Part shown: piece by piece, positions 25,000 to 36,560 of the stretch | Layout of the letters: each line of letters starts with the position of its first letter | Position numbering within the stretch: the stretch's first letter is position 1 | Assembly (NCBI GenBank): GCA_028023455.1 | Contig: JAQFVV010012442.1 | Span: 2,142,903 to 2,206,902 of the forward strand | DNA from: Epiperipatus broadwayi | Lineage: Eukaryota > Onychophora > Udeonychophora > Euonychophora > Peripatidae | Direction: 5' to 3' | Length of the DNA: 64,000 nt | The notes under the pieces: generated by a model | Database searches by the model: none | What the model saw: the letters and a program-made list of their open reading frames with translations, nothing else | Told to the model about the DNA's origin: nothing | Translations under genes and position numbers: made by a program

Positions 25000-25454
25000 T
25001 CACAATGTAGGACTAAAGAGAAAGTGGCATCTCATATACCAAAGAGTGAAAAGGAGATGTGTAATAATTCTAATCTGTGGGAAGAATAGTTTTCTTATAA
25101 TATTTTGAAAGATAAGATTAATTGTCAGTATTTGAGATTGAATAATTATTGATATAAGTTGTCGATAAGTTTGTAAAGCAGGACATATAAAAAGGAAATG
25201 TTCTACTGATTCTTTTTCTCTTCTGCACATTCCACATATAGCATCAATATTTGCATTTTCATTTTATTGGCTATAAATGCTTTATTGGTAAAGCCTTTAG
25301 ATTTATTTTCATTAAAAACATCTAGATATTTAGGCTCTACGTGCCAAACTTTAAACTTTTTTGGTAGAGCCTTTAGATTTATTTTGATTAAAATACCTAG
25401 ATATTTAGGCTCCACGTGCCAAAATTTAAACTTTTTTATAATGTCTCTATTCAA
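25000..25454 (-). pseudogene. LINE (-) C-terminal region with CCHC finger and 75-bp duplication
   Basis: The frame 25000-25230 contains CRREKESVEHFLFICP, the remnant of the CX2C...HX4C finger at the end of this LINE's protein, followed by LLFTLWYMRCHFLF. The + copy has LTFTLWLTRYEHIF at the same place. The overlapping frame 25203-25454 precedes it and contains FWHVEPKYLGI and VWHVEPKYLDV 25 residues apart. This is an in-frame tandem duplication of 75 bases (about 25293-25444) that the + copy lacks (single NWYIESKYIDF). Confidence 0.75.
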
Positions 25455-25987
25455 AATAATGAGTAATGATGGGGGTACTTGCTATTTATTTCATTCATTA
25501 TGACATTAACTTCCCAATATAAAATTTTACTGGAGAAAAGTTTTTTAGTGGCTTTGTATGCATTGAAATATCTTCAATTTTTTTTTAATATATTTGTTTC
25601 TATTGGTCATGGTGTTTCTGTAGGTATAATTGGAAAAAAAAATATTCTATATAAAGAAAGAATTTCATAAGTCTTGATATCTCATTAATTACTCTTTGTA
25701 TATAGAATGTAAAAATAGTATGTAGTGATAGACCATTATGCTTTAAATGTTTTTGCACATTTTAATGCTAATAGACACTATCTTTTCCCCCAAATCAACT
25801 TAATATATAATGAATTGATTTTGTTTATAAATGTGTTGGTTTATTTTACTATTGGAGCATAGTAATTTATCCTTGGAAAAACTAACATGTTAATTAATGA
25901 AATTTTTGCATGTAAAGAAAGATATGTCTTTAAAAGGGAATTGATGATTTTATCTATTGCTGCTAATAGATAGTTTTGAACCATTAT

Positions 25988-26558
25988 TCACATGTCATTA
26001 TACCTTTTTCTTAAAGGAAAACCTAGAAAACTCAATGGGGGTACTTTAAAAATACTGTCAACCTTTTTCCCAGTGACAATGCACCAAGCAGATGACTTTT
26101 CTTTATTGAAAATTAATGATGAATTAACAGAGAATTTTTCAAGAATTAAAAAAAGTGAAGGAAGAAGTTTCTTTGATGGAAGGAAAACCACTATGTCATC
26201 CATGTATGACATTTGCTTAATATTGGTATTGATAAGTGGAACAAAAATTCCAGGCAGTTTATCTTCAATTTCTAATAATAGATGATTAATGTAGTTAATA
26301 AACAGCAAAACACTTAGTGGTGAACTTTGTGGAATTGAGTTTTGAGGTGTAAATCTGAGTGTTGTTTTCCCATTTAGTGTAATGTGGTGGTATTTCACTG
26401 TTTAGTAATAAGTTAGCCAGAATATTCATGATTGGAGTTTTAATATTTTGTGTTGAAAGACCATTTAAGAGCTTTTGAATGGGCACAGAGACAAATGCTC
26501 CTTCAATGTCTAATTTGACTGCAATTTCAGCTGCTTTTTTGTCTTGATGATTTTTCAC
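25988..26558 (-). pseudogene. LINE (-) reverse transcriptase core
   Basis: Two overlapping frames keep the RT core. 26295-26558 has VKLDIEGAFVSV (first catalytic aspartate region). 25988-26398 has PQSSPLSVLLFINYINHLL, then MSYMDDIVVFLP (catalytic YMDD box) and SFLGFPL. The + copy reads LQGSPLAILCFISYINPLL, YVDDISIFLP and KFLGFPI at the same places, showing the same family. A frameshift lies between the two pieces at about 26300-26400. Confidence 0.85.
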
Positions 26559-26655
26559 CCAATATCATTTTAAATAGTGTAAGTGCCCCATAAGTTTAGC
26601 AGTCTTTTTAGCACATTGGTAATCATATATTTTTGGAAGAATGTGGGATTGAATT

Positions 26656-27260
26656 TTATCCATAATAGATCATTTTAATCATAAGAGGAGTCATTGATAT
26701 TGGTCTCAGATTTTTCAATGGTGATGTAAAAATATATTTTTTAAGAACTTGCACAATTAATATCAGGTAAAAGTGATCAATGTACTGAATTTGCTTTGCT
26801 AGGCAGATACACATGTTATATATAATAGGGATGATTAAGCACAAATTTAGGAAAAGCATGGATTCCAAGATGTATTCTTTCTGGCATGGATCTAATTGTT
26901 TGCAGTATTTCAAGTTTGGAAATACCATGAATAGCATATGTCACACCAAAGGTACTTGGTAAAAAAGTTGGAAGGGTATGCTTTTGTAATTTATCCTTAA
27001 AATGATAAAAAAATATGAGGCAACATATCATATCCACATATCATTTCTTGATTTTTAGCAATTGATGAAGGAATCATTTTTTGATCTAAAATCAAGTACC
27101 CATTGAATATAACTCTTAGATCAATCATGAGGGTCTAGCTAGATAAATTTTAACTTTTTTAATTGACAAATACTCTGCTAATAATTTTTGAGTTTGTTTA
27201 TATTTCTGTTTTAGTACTATAATTGATTCTATTGATGCAGAAACACAGAGGTGCTTTTAA
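26656..27260 (-). pseudogene. LINE (-) linker and RT finger region
   Basis: Frames 26656-26937 and 26816-27037 contain the decayed RT fingers (KNLRPISMTPLMIKMI matches LSNLQPISMIPLLIKIV of the + copy at about 29360-29400). Near 27150-27230 the - strand encodes QTQKLLAEYLSIKK, matching the linker seen at 18.9 kb and 28.85 kb. Stops and frameshifts are frequent. Confidence 0.65.
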
Positions 27261-27402
27261 GTTTAATATTTATTCCATCCAGATCTTTTACTAATTTGAT
27301 TGGGGGTTTGTTACTGTATGTGTAGTGATTGATTGTGGATGATACTATATTAATGAAACAAAACCATGCATCAATTGGTGGCAAGACAATATGTCAATTT
27401 TC

Positions 27403-27955
27403 CTAAGGTGTGGCAGATTTAAAAAGCAATCTAATTGTATTATTGAGTGGCAAAACAGGTTTTACTTGCATATTTAACTTCAAACAAACATTCAAAGCTA
27501 GGTGATCAGAAAAAGTTACTGGTTTTAAGGAAGGAGAGATATTATATTGTAATTCGGGTGAATAAAAACATAAATTGATTAAAGATGAATTTTTTTCTGT
27601 ATAAAACGATATAGAGTTGGAAGAGAAGAATCCCTCAGCACTCATTAAATGTTTATTAATCATATGCAAGTACTTTCTAACGAAGGTAGATTAAGGCATG
27701 TTAAAATCACCAATCATAATTGTAGGATATGAGTTTGTACTTAATAGCAGATTAATATTATTGATTAATTGGCTTAGTATGGAAGTTTTATTATATAGAT
27801 GCAGTCCTAGAATAGTTATTGTATAGGCTGTATGAATTAGAAAAAATGTAATCATGTGATGGTCATGATAAATTATTTTAAATGTTTGAAATGGTGATTT
27901 ATGATACATTAAAATCCCAATTGCAGCTGCAGCCAGAACATTTACTGAGTGCAGT
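27403..27955 (-). pseudogene. LINE (-) endonuclease, C-terminal two thirds
   Basis: 27691-27955 contains IGILMYHKSPFQTF and TIMIGDFNMP (GDxN motif). 27403-27669 contains SLINLCFYSPEL and VTFSDHLALNV, the SDH motif with its catalytic aspartate and histidine. A stop and frameshift separate the pieces. The N-terminal third is 3.3 kb away at 31228-31362, beyond the inserted + LINE. The open frame runs on to 28008 only by chance, through antisense of the insert. Confidence 0.8.
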
Positions 27956-28691
27956 TCAGATATGGCTTCAAAAAACAAAATTACACATTGCTTGCTTCTC
28001 TGAGACAAAATTACATCTACAATCTAACTATCAAATAGTTCAAATGATGCAACAATATGGTTTTTTTCATCATGCTCCATCCACCTCTGTGTCATCTGGC
28101 ATAGCTTTCTTCATGAGTAAAAATCTTCCTCTCAATGGATTCAGAATTCTATATCTTAGTAAAGAACTTGTAATCACTAATCTCTTGATCGGTAATAACT
28201 CAATAAACATAATATATTTATACATCCAAAACAATCCCTCCTTATTTCTCTCAGTGATACTCAAAATAAATTCCCTATTATCCTCATATGCCTCACTCAT
28301 AATCTGCTTTGGAGATTACAATATGTCCTATGATTAGTTCAACACTAAATATATCTTCACCTAATCAATAGTGCTTCACTGTGGAGAAGGCTTCTTTCCA
28401 CTGGAGTCCTTCTCCTTTTATACTCTCCATAGAAGGTCTTTAATCGACCTTCTTTATTACTCTCCCGAGCTATATTTCAATATTGACACCAAATTACAGT
28501 TTGTTCCCTTCACTGATCTCCTAGCCCTACTAATTAACATTCAATTAGACCCTTCCATAACAAATCACTCAAACTATAGGTATACAATCCGACTTCTAAA
28601 TAAACATAACACTTCTGAGTGGAGTTTTTCCAAGGCTTATATTCTACTAAATAAAATACAAGTGCTTACCTTACCTTCACTTCAGGCTTGA
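27945..28691 (+). pseudogene. LINE (+) APE endonuclease
   Basis: In frame with 27882-28337, the domain has CFSETKL (catalytic glutamate), GFFHHAPS, SSGIAFFMSKNLPL and IICFGDYNMS (GDxN motif). It continues at 28371-28691 with RSLIDLLYYSPEL and FTDLLAL. The usual SDH histidine is leucine in this last motif. A TAG stop after SYD at 28335-28337 and a short gap separate the two halves. The N-terminal 20 to 25 residues, including the start codon, are missing, which fits 5' truncation on insertion. Confidence 0.8.
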
Positions 28692-28709
28692 TCATCACTC
28701 ATTGGAATT

Positions 28710-29099
28710 TTGAGCTCATTAATAGATTTCCACATCAGAGCAACCAAAGGTCCCAATCAATTGCTAAAAGACCTTGAATACATCAGCAATAGACTCAGCA
28801 CATTCCCACATACAGATGTCAGCATGCATGATATTATGGATCTAAAAGTGCAATACTACGAGAAACAGAAGGTTTTAGCACACTACATCACAACCAAAAG
28901 GTCTAGGATTTTCTTATCTAATCAGCACAACTGGACACATAGATACATCAGGTTGGCTTTAGGCTCCACTAAGCAGCCAACCCCCACCATGATTGAAATT
29001 GATCATAATCTTTACTGCGGTCCAGAAATGCTTGGGAAAATACATGATCACTTCACCACCAAATTACAGAGCAAACAGCATGCAAACGGCAAAATATGA
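28710..29099 (+). pseudogene. LINE (+) linker region
   Basis: A 129-codon frame links the endonuclease and RT. It contains DLKVQYYEKQKVLAHYITTK, conserved in the copies at 18.9 and 27.2 kb, and is rich in basic and aromatic residues. A frameshift near 29095 moves the remaining linker into another frame before the RT begins. No catalytic role is known for this part. Confidence 0.7.
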
Positions 29100-29210
29100 A
29101 AAGCTTCAAGCAACAACCTTGAGCATAACATCAAAGAAGCACAAATCATCTCAAAACTGCAATCATATCTGGAAAGTACACAACCCGGACTTCACAGAAT
29201 CCCTAGATTC

Positions 29211-30460
29211 GTGCTTCTGCATTTGAATCAGTTTCCCAGCCCCATCATGCGCAGAATGATTGATATACTGGCAGGTGCCTTTCAGGACATTCCAGACATT
29301 TACTGGGTAGCCTTAGTACCATTTTTTAAAAAAAAAAAACAAATAAATCCCTCCAGCTTATCAAACCTTCAGCCCATTTCCATGATCCCACTTCTTATTA
29401 AAATTGTCAAATCAGTAGTGAAAGACAGAATCCAAGAACAACTCTACCTGCACATCTCCAAATACCAATTTGTGAGGAAAGGTGTCTCCACATTAGATGC
29501 AGTACAACAATTCATGCTCATAACAGAACATGTCAGGTTATGCAGAAAGACAAAACTGCTAGTCATACAACTCGACTTTGCATCTGCATTTGACTCTGTT
29601 ATCCCATCAATACTAATTCAAACATTGAAAGAATACCAAGTGCCTGAGGTTTTTACAAATATCATAGAAAATCTTCTATTCAACCACTCCTGTTTCACCT
29701 CTCTAGATGGACAAATATCTGAGGGCATCAGACCTCATCTGTCGATCCTTCAAGGATCACCATTGGCCATTCTCTGTTTCATCTCCTACATTAACCCCCT
29801 CTTAACAGAAATTGAACGCAGCATGCCAGGCATATACATCCCTGCATAAAAGCATCAGGTACATCACATCTCCTATGTTGATGATATATCGATCTTCCTG
29901 CCAGAACAAAGTTTTTTCTACCTCTCATGCAAATTATCAACAAGCACGTCAAAAAATTAAACCTGAAAATCAACTATGACAAATCCTCAATGTGGAAGAT
30001 CACAACAGGATCAGTAATACCTTCTATCTTCACATCCCAACCTCAAAAATTTCTGGGGTTTCCCATATCAAAGTCAAAGTTAGCCATGACTAAAGAAATA
30101 ACAAACTCAATACTAGAAAAAACTCGCAAAATTGTAACATCACTCTCCAGAGTCACCCTATCACTGCCTGGGAAAACATCCCTATTGAAGATGTTAATCT
30201 TTCCCAGGTTAAACTATTTTCTTCCAGTAATTAGGCCTACTAAAACTTTTGAAACTGCAATGAACTCATTATGCTCCACTTCTATGGAAAGGCAAAGTAG
30301 TTGCCATAAGTATATTCAAAATGCATATGCCAAAGGACATGAATGGGTTAGGCCTCCATTCCATATCCACACTTTTCCTTCAGAAAGCAATGTGCGTGAT
30401 AAAACCCACATATCACAGATACCTGGAACAAGAACCATTTATTCCAGTAAATCCAACTGA
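29211..30460 (+). pseudogene. LINE (+) reverse transcriptase
   Basis: Frame 29211-29849 carries the RT fingers and palm: NLQPISMIPLLIKIV, then KYQFVRKGVSTLDAV, then VIQLDFASAFDSV (first catalytic aspartate) and LQGSPLAILCFISYINPLL. A TAA stop follows GIYIPA. Read through in the same frame comes ISYVDDISIFLP (catalytic YVDD, about 29868-29903). A frameshift near 29920 leads into 29927-30460 with KFLGFPISKSK and LPGKTSLLKMLIFPRLNY (thumb). All core motifs remain readable, with one stop and two shifts. Confidence 0.85.
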
Positions 30461-31055
30461 TACCCCACCACCATTTTGTAGCAAATGGCTGACAGAGCTA
30501 TGGAAACACATTACTAATATGATAACATTAACAAAACCTATTTTAGATGGAAAGAAAACATATTGGCAGATGTATAAATTAAGATACCCAAACCTCACTG
30601 CCTCTCCACAATCACTAGGGCTAAATAACAAGTCACTGATATGTAAATCAAAGAACTGGTACATCGAGTCCAAATACATAGATTTTCTGATAAAATTAAA
30701 TCTAGACTACCTATCTACAAATCACTTCTTGGTCACAAGAAGAGGATTCTCCAAGCTTAATATGCTATGTCAGCTGTGCTCAACTGCAGACGAAACTACT
30801 ACTCATCTTTTGTATTTCTGTCCTTATTTAAGCTCACTTAGATCCTACATCTGCCAACAGGTGTCCTTTGACCACAGATACTCTCTCTGTATCAAAAATG
30901 CTATCAAGGCAGGAGTTTTTTCCACCATCAGAAAGTCCATATTCCTTACATTTACACTCTGGCTCACCAGGTATGAGCACATCTTCCAGTGCTCAGATAA
31001 TAATGTTAAAAGCACCTATATCAAAATTTTGACAAACTTTTGTGACAGAGATTGA
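30321..31055 (+). pseudogene. LINE (+) C-terminal domain with CCHC finger
   Basis: A 244-codon open frame overlaps the previous one in another frame and continues the protein with GLGLHSISTLFLQKAM, a conserved post-thumb motif in several LINE clades, then KNWYIESKYIDF. At residues about 151-170 is CQLCSTADETTTHLLYFCP, a CX2C...HX4C finger of the type found at the C-terminus of many LINE proteins and thought to bind nucleic acid. The frame ends in CDRD and TGA at 31053-31055, about 160 bases before the poly(A) tail, giving a plausible natural stop and 3' UTR. Confidence 0.8.
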
Positions 31056-31227
31056 CTTCTGGCACCCAAAAGATTACATCCTGAATCCTGGGTTGGTATC
31101 AACCTGTCCTAAGAAAATGAAAAATAATAATGTCTAGCATCAGTATTTAAGTCAAAACTCAAGTTTATATAGATGCCTTTATTCATGTATCTTTTTAGCT
31201 AATAAATTTTATTTTAAAAAAAAAAAA

Positions 31228-31360
31228 CTGTTGGGCATTAATAGGTGAATTTACAGAATATATTGTCTCTGTAAAAATTATTATATGAAGAGAAAATTGT
31301 GTTATCCAATTACTTAAAGCAAAGATGCATTGGATTGAATTGATTCCCCTACCATTAACT

Positions 31361-31362
<2 letters not shown>
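31228..31362 (-). pseudogene. LINE (-) endonuclease N-terminus, cut off by the insertion
   Basis: Forty-five open codons begin with EVNGRGINS and include IFALSNWITQF and IIIFTET. They align with ITEINTRGLNS, IYALSN*IKQF and IILFTEI of the copy at 22.8 kb. The piece ends at 31228, the first base after the + LINE poly(A). The start codon side is replaced by a (TA)n tract at 31366-31390. This short segment is the key evidence that the two halves of the - LINE once joined. Confidence 0.8.
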
Positions 31363-31365
<3 letters not shown>

Positions 31366-31399
<34 letters not shown>

Positions 31400-31427
31400 T
31401 AATTTTATTGTTATATAATTAAAATGG

Positions 31428-31461
<34 letters not shown>

Positions 31462-31506
31462 CAATTTTAATTATATAACAATAAAATTAATAAATTCAAC
31501 AACATC
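31366..31506. repeat. (TA)n and a long TA-cored palindrome
   Basis: After a (TA)n tract (31366-31390), the left arm from 31392 reads TATTAATTTTATTGTTATAT onward. It is matched by its complement on the right up to about 31506, with a TA core at 31431-31458. The inner 45 bases of the arms pair with about two mismatches. The outer ends AGATGT (31392) and ACATCT (31501-31506) also pair after a gap of roughly ten bases. Confidence 0.8.
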
Positions 31507-31879
31507 TATTATAACCATAAATCTATTATAAATTATATCATGCCATTGTGAATTTAAAATGCCCAACAAACAAATTTCCAAAAGAATTTCTATACAGCAT
31601 TTTATAATTAAAGAAAGATTCTCCAGTCAGCATGGTGAAATAAATGAATAAAAGACTCACTTAATTTAAGGTAAAAAAAGATCTGCTATCAAAAGTACAC
31701 CTTTATAAGAGGCAAATTGTTCATAAATTTGTGTTTTCCTTTTGAAGTTGATGTATTAATATTTTAAATCAGGATTTCTTGTTCCTGCTAGTGAACTGGT
31801 TAACTCAAGAGAGGAGTTAGCAGAAATTTGAACAGCATTTATATTCATCTCTGTGTTAACCTCTTCAGAACCATTATCC

Positions 31880-33700
31880 TTTTTTAGTTCTTGCTTTTCT
31901 TTTGTGACTGTTTACTCCTTCAAGGTATTTGACTTGCTCTTGTAAAAGTTGAGTATTACTAGAGTTTTTATGGGCCCAATGTAAAGGGCTTGCATCTTAT
32001 AGAGCATTGTGACCTTCATTTGATTCATTATATCTAGATTTTTTTTTGTGAATGGGCATGTAAAGTGTTTTCTGTTTATTTTCAGGGTTGTTTTTTTTTG
32101 TTTATCCATTGCATTTAAGTCTTTATTTTTATTTAGATTGTCTTTTATTTTGATTTTTTTTTACTTTTCTTAAACTTCTTTTACTTACTTCCACTTTAAA
32201 GTTGTCATCATCTTCTGATGAGGTGTCAGTGCTGTCCATGCTATCACAGCTGTATTCATTTTGCACATGCCATGGAATATTGGAACCACTGATCAATACT
32301 TCAATTGTTCTTACTCCTGATTCTGTCTGTTTTTGTGGAGTCTTCTTAGGCATCAGTTTTAATATGTCCATATGGGAAGTTATGTTTGGGATTGATGATA
32401 TTTGATTCAATGGTTTATTGGTTTCTACATTAGATATATTAACTATTGTTGGATTTTCCTCTAACAATATTTGTTGTTTGGCACATTGATGGAGTTTTGT
32501 ATTTTTAAAACCACAGTTTTTGCAATATCTGTTAGGGCAATCCTTGATGAGATGTTCCCTGGATTTGAAATAACACTGTGAGAGTACTTCATTGAAGGTG
32601 ATTATCAAAGGGAATCTATCAGTGGAATGGAAAGTTGGAATATCAATTGGCTGTACATTTTTATTCAATGTGATTCTGAACAAGGATGTGTTAGTTAAGA
32701 CTGGCATTGAAGCTCTTTTTTCTAATAGATATCTAAAATTTAAAACTTTTCTATATGTGTCAAGTAATTTTTGTAAGTTATGATTTGTAAAGTATATATG
32801 ACAGTTTTCTAATTTGGCCTTCTAGCTTCATCTCTCTGTTTTATCTACACAGCAGACAATTTTGTCCTTAATAATCGAAACATGTTTTCTTAAAAGTTAA
32901 TTTTTGTCAGACATTGTTAAATTCTAGTACAAGGTATCTATTATTAGGGTGATCAAGTAGTTTACAAATCATTCTCCACATTTTTTTTCAGTAAGAAATT
33001 TATAAAAATCATCAGTGAGGAATTTCATAATTGTAATATTAAAGTGTGTGATAGGCATGATCAGTGTCTTTTCAATGATAATTTATTGAAAAGATTTAAA
33101 TATTATTGATGGAATTGTTTGATTAAACTTGGTTACTATATCCTGATATTTTTCCGGTTTTAAAATATTATTAGAAAAAAGTGAAGATTCTGAATTTGTT
33201 TGGCTATTTTCATTAATGTCTGAATTAAAAAAATCAGTTATATTTTCATCAATAATTGGAATTGTATTAGCTTCTTTGTGTGTAATTTTTTCAGAACATT
33301 TGCATAGCTACTTTTATTTTTAATCTCAGTTCTTTTTGATATAAGATCAGATATCCTGGAGCTTTTTAAATTTAAAGATTCTTTCATTATCTGTATTTTA
33401 TTAAAACTATAATCACTTATCTTTTGACAATCTGATAAGGAATTAGAACTTTTTTTTAGAATTCATTCCATTATTTCATTAACAGGATTAAAATTTAAAA
33501 TAGAACTTTTGATATAAATCTTTTGAATTAACTGAATTACTATTTATCATAGAATTTTCAAGCATATTTAGAAAATCCCTTATAATTTCACCAATTTTAT
33601 AAGAAATTTGCTCTCAATGAGCTTACCTTAAAAAATAAAACTTCTTCTATTCACTGGTATAGGTTTTACTATCCAATTCTCAGTAAAACTCTAAAAATTT
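31880..33700 (-). pseudogene. LINE (-) ORF1 remnant with zinc-knuckle motifs
   Basis: The longest open piece, 32129-32707 (192 codons), contains CYFKSREHLIKDCPNRYC followed by KNCGFKNTKLHQC, which are gag-like zinc knuckles. The first knuckle has lost one cysteine (K for C), while CKNCGF...HQC is better kept. It continues into a Ser/Asp-rich acidic stretch and a lysine-rich end (SLRKVKKNQNKRQ). A further piece at 31912-32109 is the C-terminal continuation, and weaker homology to the 23.5 kb ORF1 lies around 32.9-33.1 kb. ORF1 products of this type bind element RNA. Its place upstream of the endonuclease piece fits one element on -. The outer boundary is approximate. Confidence 0.7.
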
Positions 33701-33762
33701 CTTCTTCAAAAATGAGCTGATGTAGGACATAACTAATTAAGAAAAACACCACCTAGTGGATT

Positions 33763-33852
33763 GCTACTACTACTACTGCTACTGATATTGCTACTATTAC
33801 TACTACTACTATTTCTCCTATAACTACTAATATTACTACTACTGTTGTTGTT
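33763..33852. repeat. Degenerate (TAC)n triplet array
   Basis: TAC/ACT triplets with interruptions, ending in GTTGTTGTT. Confidence 0.85.
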
Positions 33853-34090
33853 AATTACATTCGTTATTTAATATTTACATTATTAAAAAACTTGAGAGAT
33901 TTCAGAATTTTAAAGTGCATTGGCTAGAGATTTATTCACAACCAGTTATGCACCCTGCTGAGTGTTTCTCTCTCGCTCTACCTTAGTCCAATGGCAGATT
34001 ACAGTATTAGAGATTATTGTCTTATCCAGCATGTTAACTATCGATCAATTATAAGGTAGTGACAGATGGTTAGGTTACAATATATATACA

Positions 34091-34737
<647 letters not shown>

Positions 34738-35094
34738 ATTGTCACCCATTATCAATCCACTGCAGGATAAAGGTCTCTCCAAATTTAATTATCTCTGATC
34801 TTTAGCCTCTCTTCTCCACATTAGCCCTGTACAATTTCTATTTCATCCATTTCATATGTTATTTGTTTCTGGGTCTTTTACAATCTCTTAGAATGTTATT
34901 ATGATAACATATATACAATAATATGTATTATAAACAATGCTTACAATAATAAAAATCTAATTTTATGTATTATAAAAATACATTGTTCTTTTATTAAAAG
35001 AAGCACTCAGAACATCTCACTTGGGAAAGGTACAAATGAAAGTATTTTTCTATTATTTATGAACAAGGATAATTTTTCATTTTTTTTTTTTTAG

Positions 35095-36560
35095 GAATAT
35101 TATAATATTTATTGGAAATAATATATCTAATAATAAAGCAATTGAAAGTGAGATGACTTGTATATTTATATTTGGAATAAAGGCAAAGATTTATGTATAG
35201 CATACATGGATGACAATATTTCTGACAATAAAAAAACAGATACCAAAACTAATACAAATTCTAACCAATTACTTAAATAAATATAAACTGGAGTTTAATT
35301 TAAAAAAAATACAGTGCATGTTCTATATACTCAAGATGCCAATATGAGCATACTTTAATAAAAAACCTAGTTCATTTTCAGGATTTCCTTTTCATTTGAG
35401 AAACTCTGAAATGCATTGCAATCACAGATACAAGGAAAACTAATAAATAAAGTTGAGAATATAATTAATTCTCTTTCCAAGTCATATTTATCATTCTATG
35501 ACAACGTGGCTTTTTTCAATCTCCTAAAATGACATAGTTAACATACTGTACACCAATAATAATATACACAAAAGCTTTTATATCAAAAATTTACTCAATG
35601 CACAGGAAATTGTTAGGGGGGGGGGGATGACATCAATATCCCTAAGAGAGATTCTGTTTGTATTCTCGTTGTCAAAATGGATTGGGTTTACATTCTATTA
35701 AAATTTTCCAAATTTAGAAAACACTTAATTTTATGTTATCCTGTGCAAGAATGTTACCAGATCTAGAAATAGTTTTTAAAATTATAATCACAGGCAAACT
35801 TCCCCCTAATGCACAATTACTGGCATAAGTTATTTTTCCCTTTGTTATGCATCCACAATTTAGTATATTGCCCTCCCAAGAATAAAGTTAAATACCGAGT
35901 ATTCAATCTTTGATTCTCCATCCACTGATAATAAAAAACTTCTTTTAAACATAACCAATAAGCAGTAGATTAAAAAAATTAAATGCTTATTGTTAGTGCC
36001 AAAATATGATTTTCTTTTAAAACTAAATGTTAAAGCAGTTTCCACCTTTCATTTCTACAGACAAGAAATTGCACTATAATTGAAGACATATGCAAATTAT
36101 ATTAGAGAGAGTCAGAAGCACAATCACATTTGCTATTCACATATCTCAAGATTAATAATATCCAATGGGATATCTCCCAAAAATTTAAAAATGAAAATTA
36201 CAACATATATACACTTCTCAATACATTTAAAAAAATGTATTTCCGCACCCATTCAGATCCCCATATTTGTAATATTTTTATTATGGTATACAAGATGTAC
36301 ATTTATGTATGGTTCAAATACAAGAAGATACCTTAATACATTTAGGGAAAAAATGAATATTATATACATAAGGGATAAGAAAATCTTACCAACTAATATT
36401 TATTCAGACACATGGTTATTGATGCAATTTTGCTCAAATTTATGACATGATTCACTATTACAAAAAGATAAGTGGATAATTAAAAGCAAAAAAAGACATT
36501 AATGCAATAATGAACATAGAAAGATGCAAATCATCTGCAGCAGTAAGAAAATACTAAAAA
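35095..36560 (+). mobile_element. LINE 3' fragment on + (same family)
   Basis: The sequence starts inside the RT: AYMDDNISDN at about 35197-35230 is the catalytic box, then FSGFPF at about 35380 (the family's FLGFP) and LSKSYLSFYDNVAFFN near 35475-35520. The frame 36080-36445 contains PIFVIFLLWYTRCTFMYG, matching LFTLWYMRCHFLF (25.0 kb) and LTFTLWLTRYEHIF (30.96 kb). The CCHC finger is too decayed to see. The fragment ends in a T/A-rich run near 36560. The strand is the same as the nested + copy but decay is much greater. Confidence 0.7.

Larger units (their letters stand above)
27945..31227 (+). mobile_element. LINE copy on +, inserted in the - LINE, poly(A) end
   Basis: The element runs from inside its endonuclease (5' truncated; first matching residues LSAVQIWLQK) to a 12-base poly(A) tail at 31216-31227, after AATAAATTTTATTTT. 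It keeps long open frames with only a few stops and shifts, so it looks younger than the copy it interrupts. Product order is endonuclease, linker, RT and CCHC finger. The clade is uncertain: an L1/Tx1-like or I-like assignment is possible, and the RT block QGSPL with a C-terminal finger does not decide. No target-site duplication is seen; instead about 20 bases of the host LINE seem to be missing. Confidence 0.85.
24815..33700 (-). mobile_element. Long LINE copy on -, split by a + LINE insertion
   Basis: Reading down from 33.7 kb on -, the order is ORF1 remnant (33.7-31.9 kb), endonuclease N-terminus (31362-31228), interruption (31227 to about 27950, another LINE on +), rest of the endonuclease (27955-27400), linker, RT (26.7-25.99 kb) and C-terminal finger (25230-25000). 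The endonuclease resumes across the insert at nearly the same residue: FTETIYSVNSPINAQQ ends at 31228 and ELHSVN...IGILMYHKSPF continues near 27955. The paralogue at 22.3 kb has 6 to 8 residues in between. Both ends of the element are approximate. Confidence 0.8.

Noticed and set aside
27691-28337. Overlapping frames on both strands at the LINE-LINE junction, as a possible overlapping gene pair
   Set aside because: The - frame is endonuclease only up to about 27955 and the + frame is endonuclease only from about 27945. The overhangs are antisense of the other copy.
24815-31227. Twin-priming inversion as the source of the head-to-head LINE copies
   Set aside because: Twin priming inverts the 5' part of one copy. 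Here both orientations contain endonuclease through finger, they are too different from each other, and the - element continues beyond the + copy.
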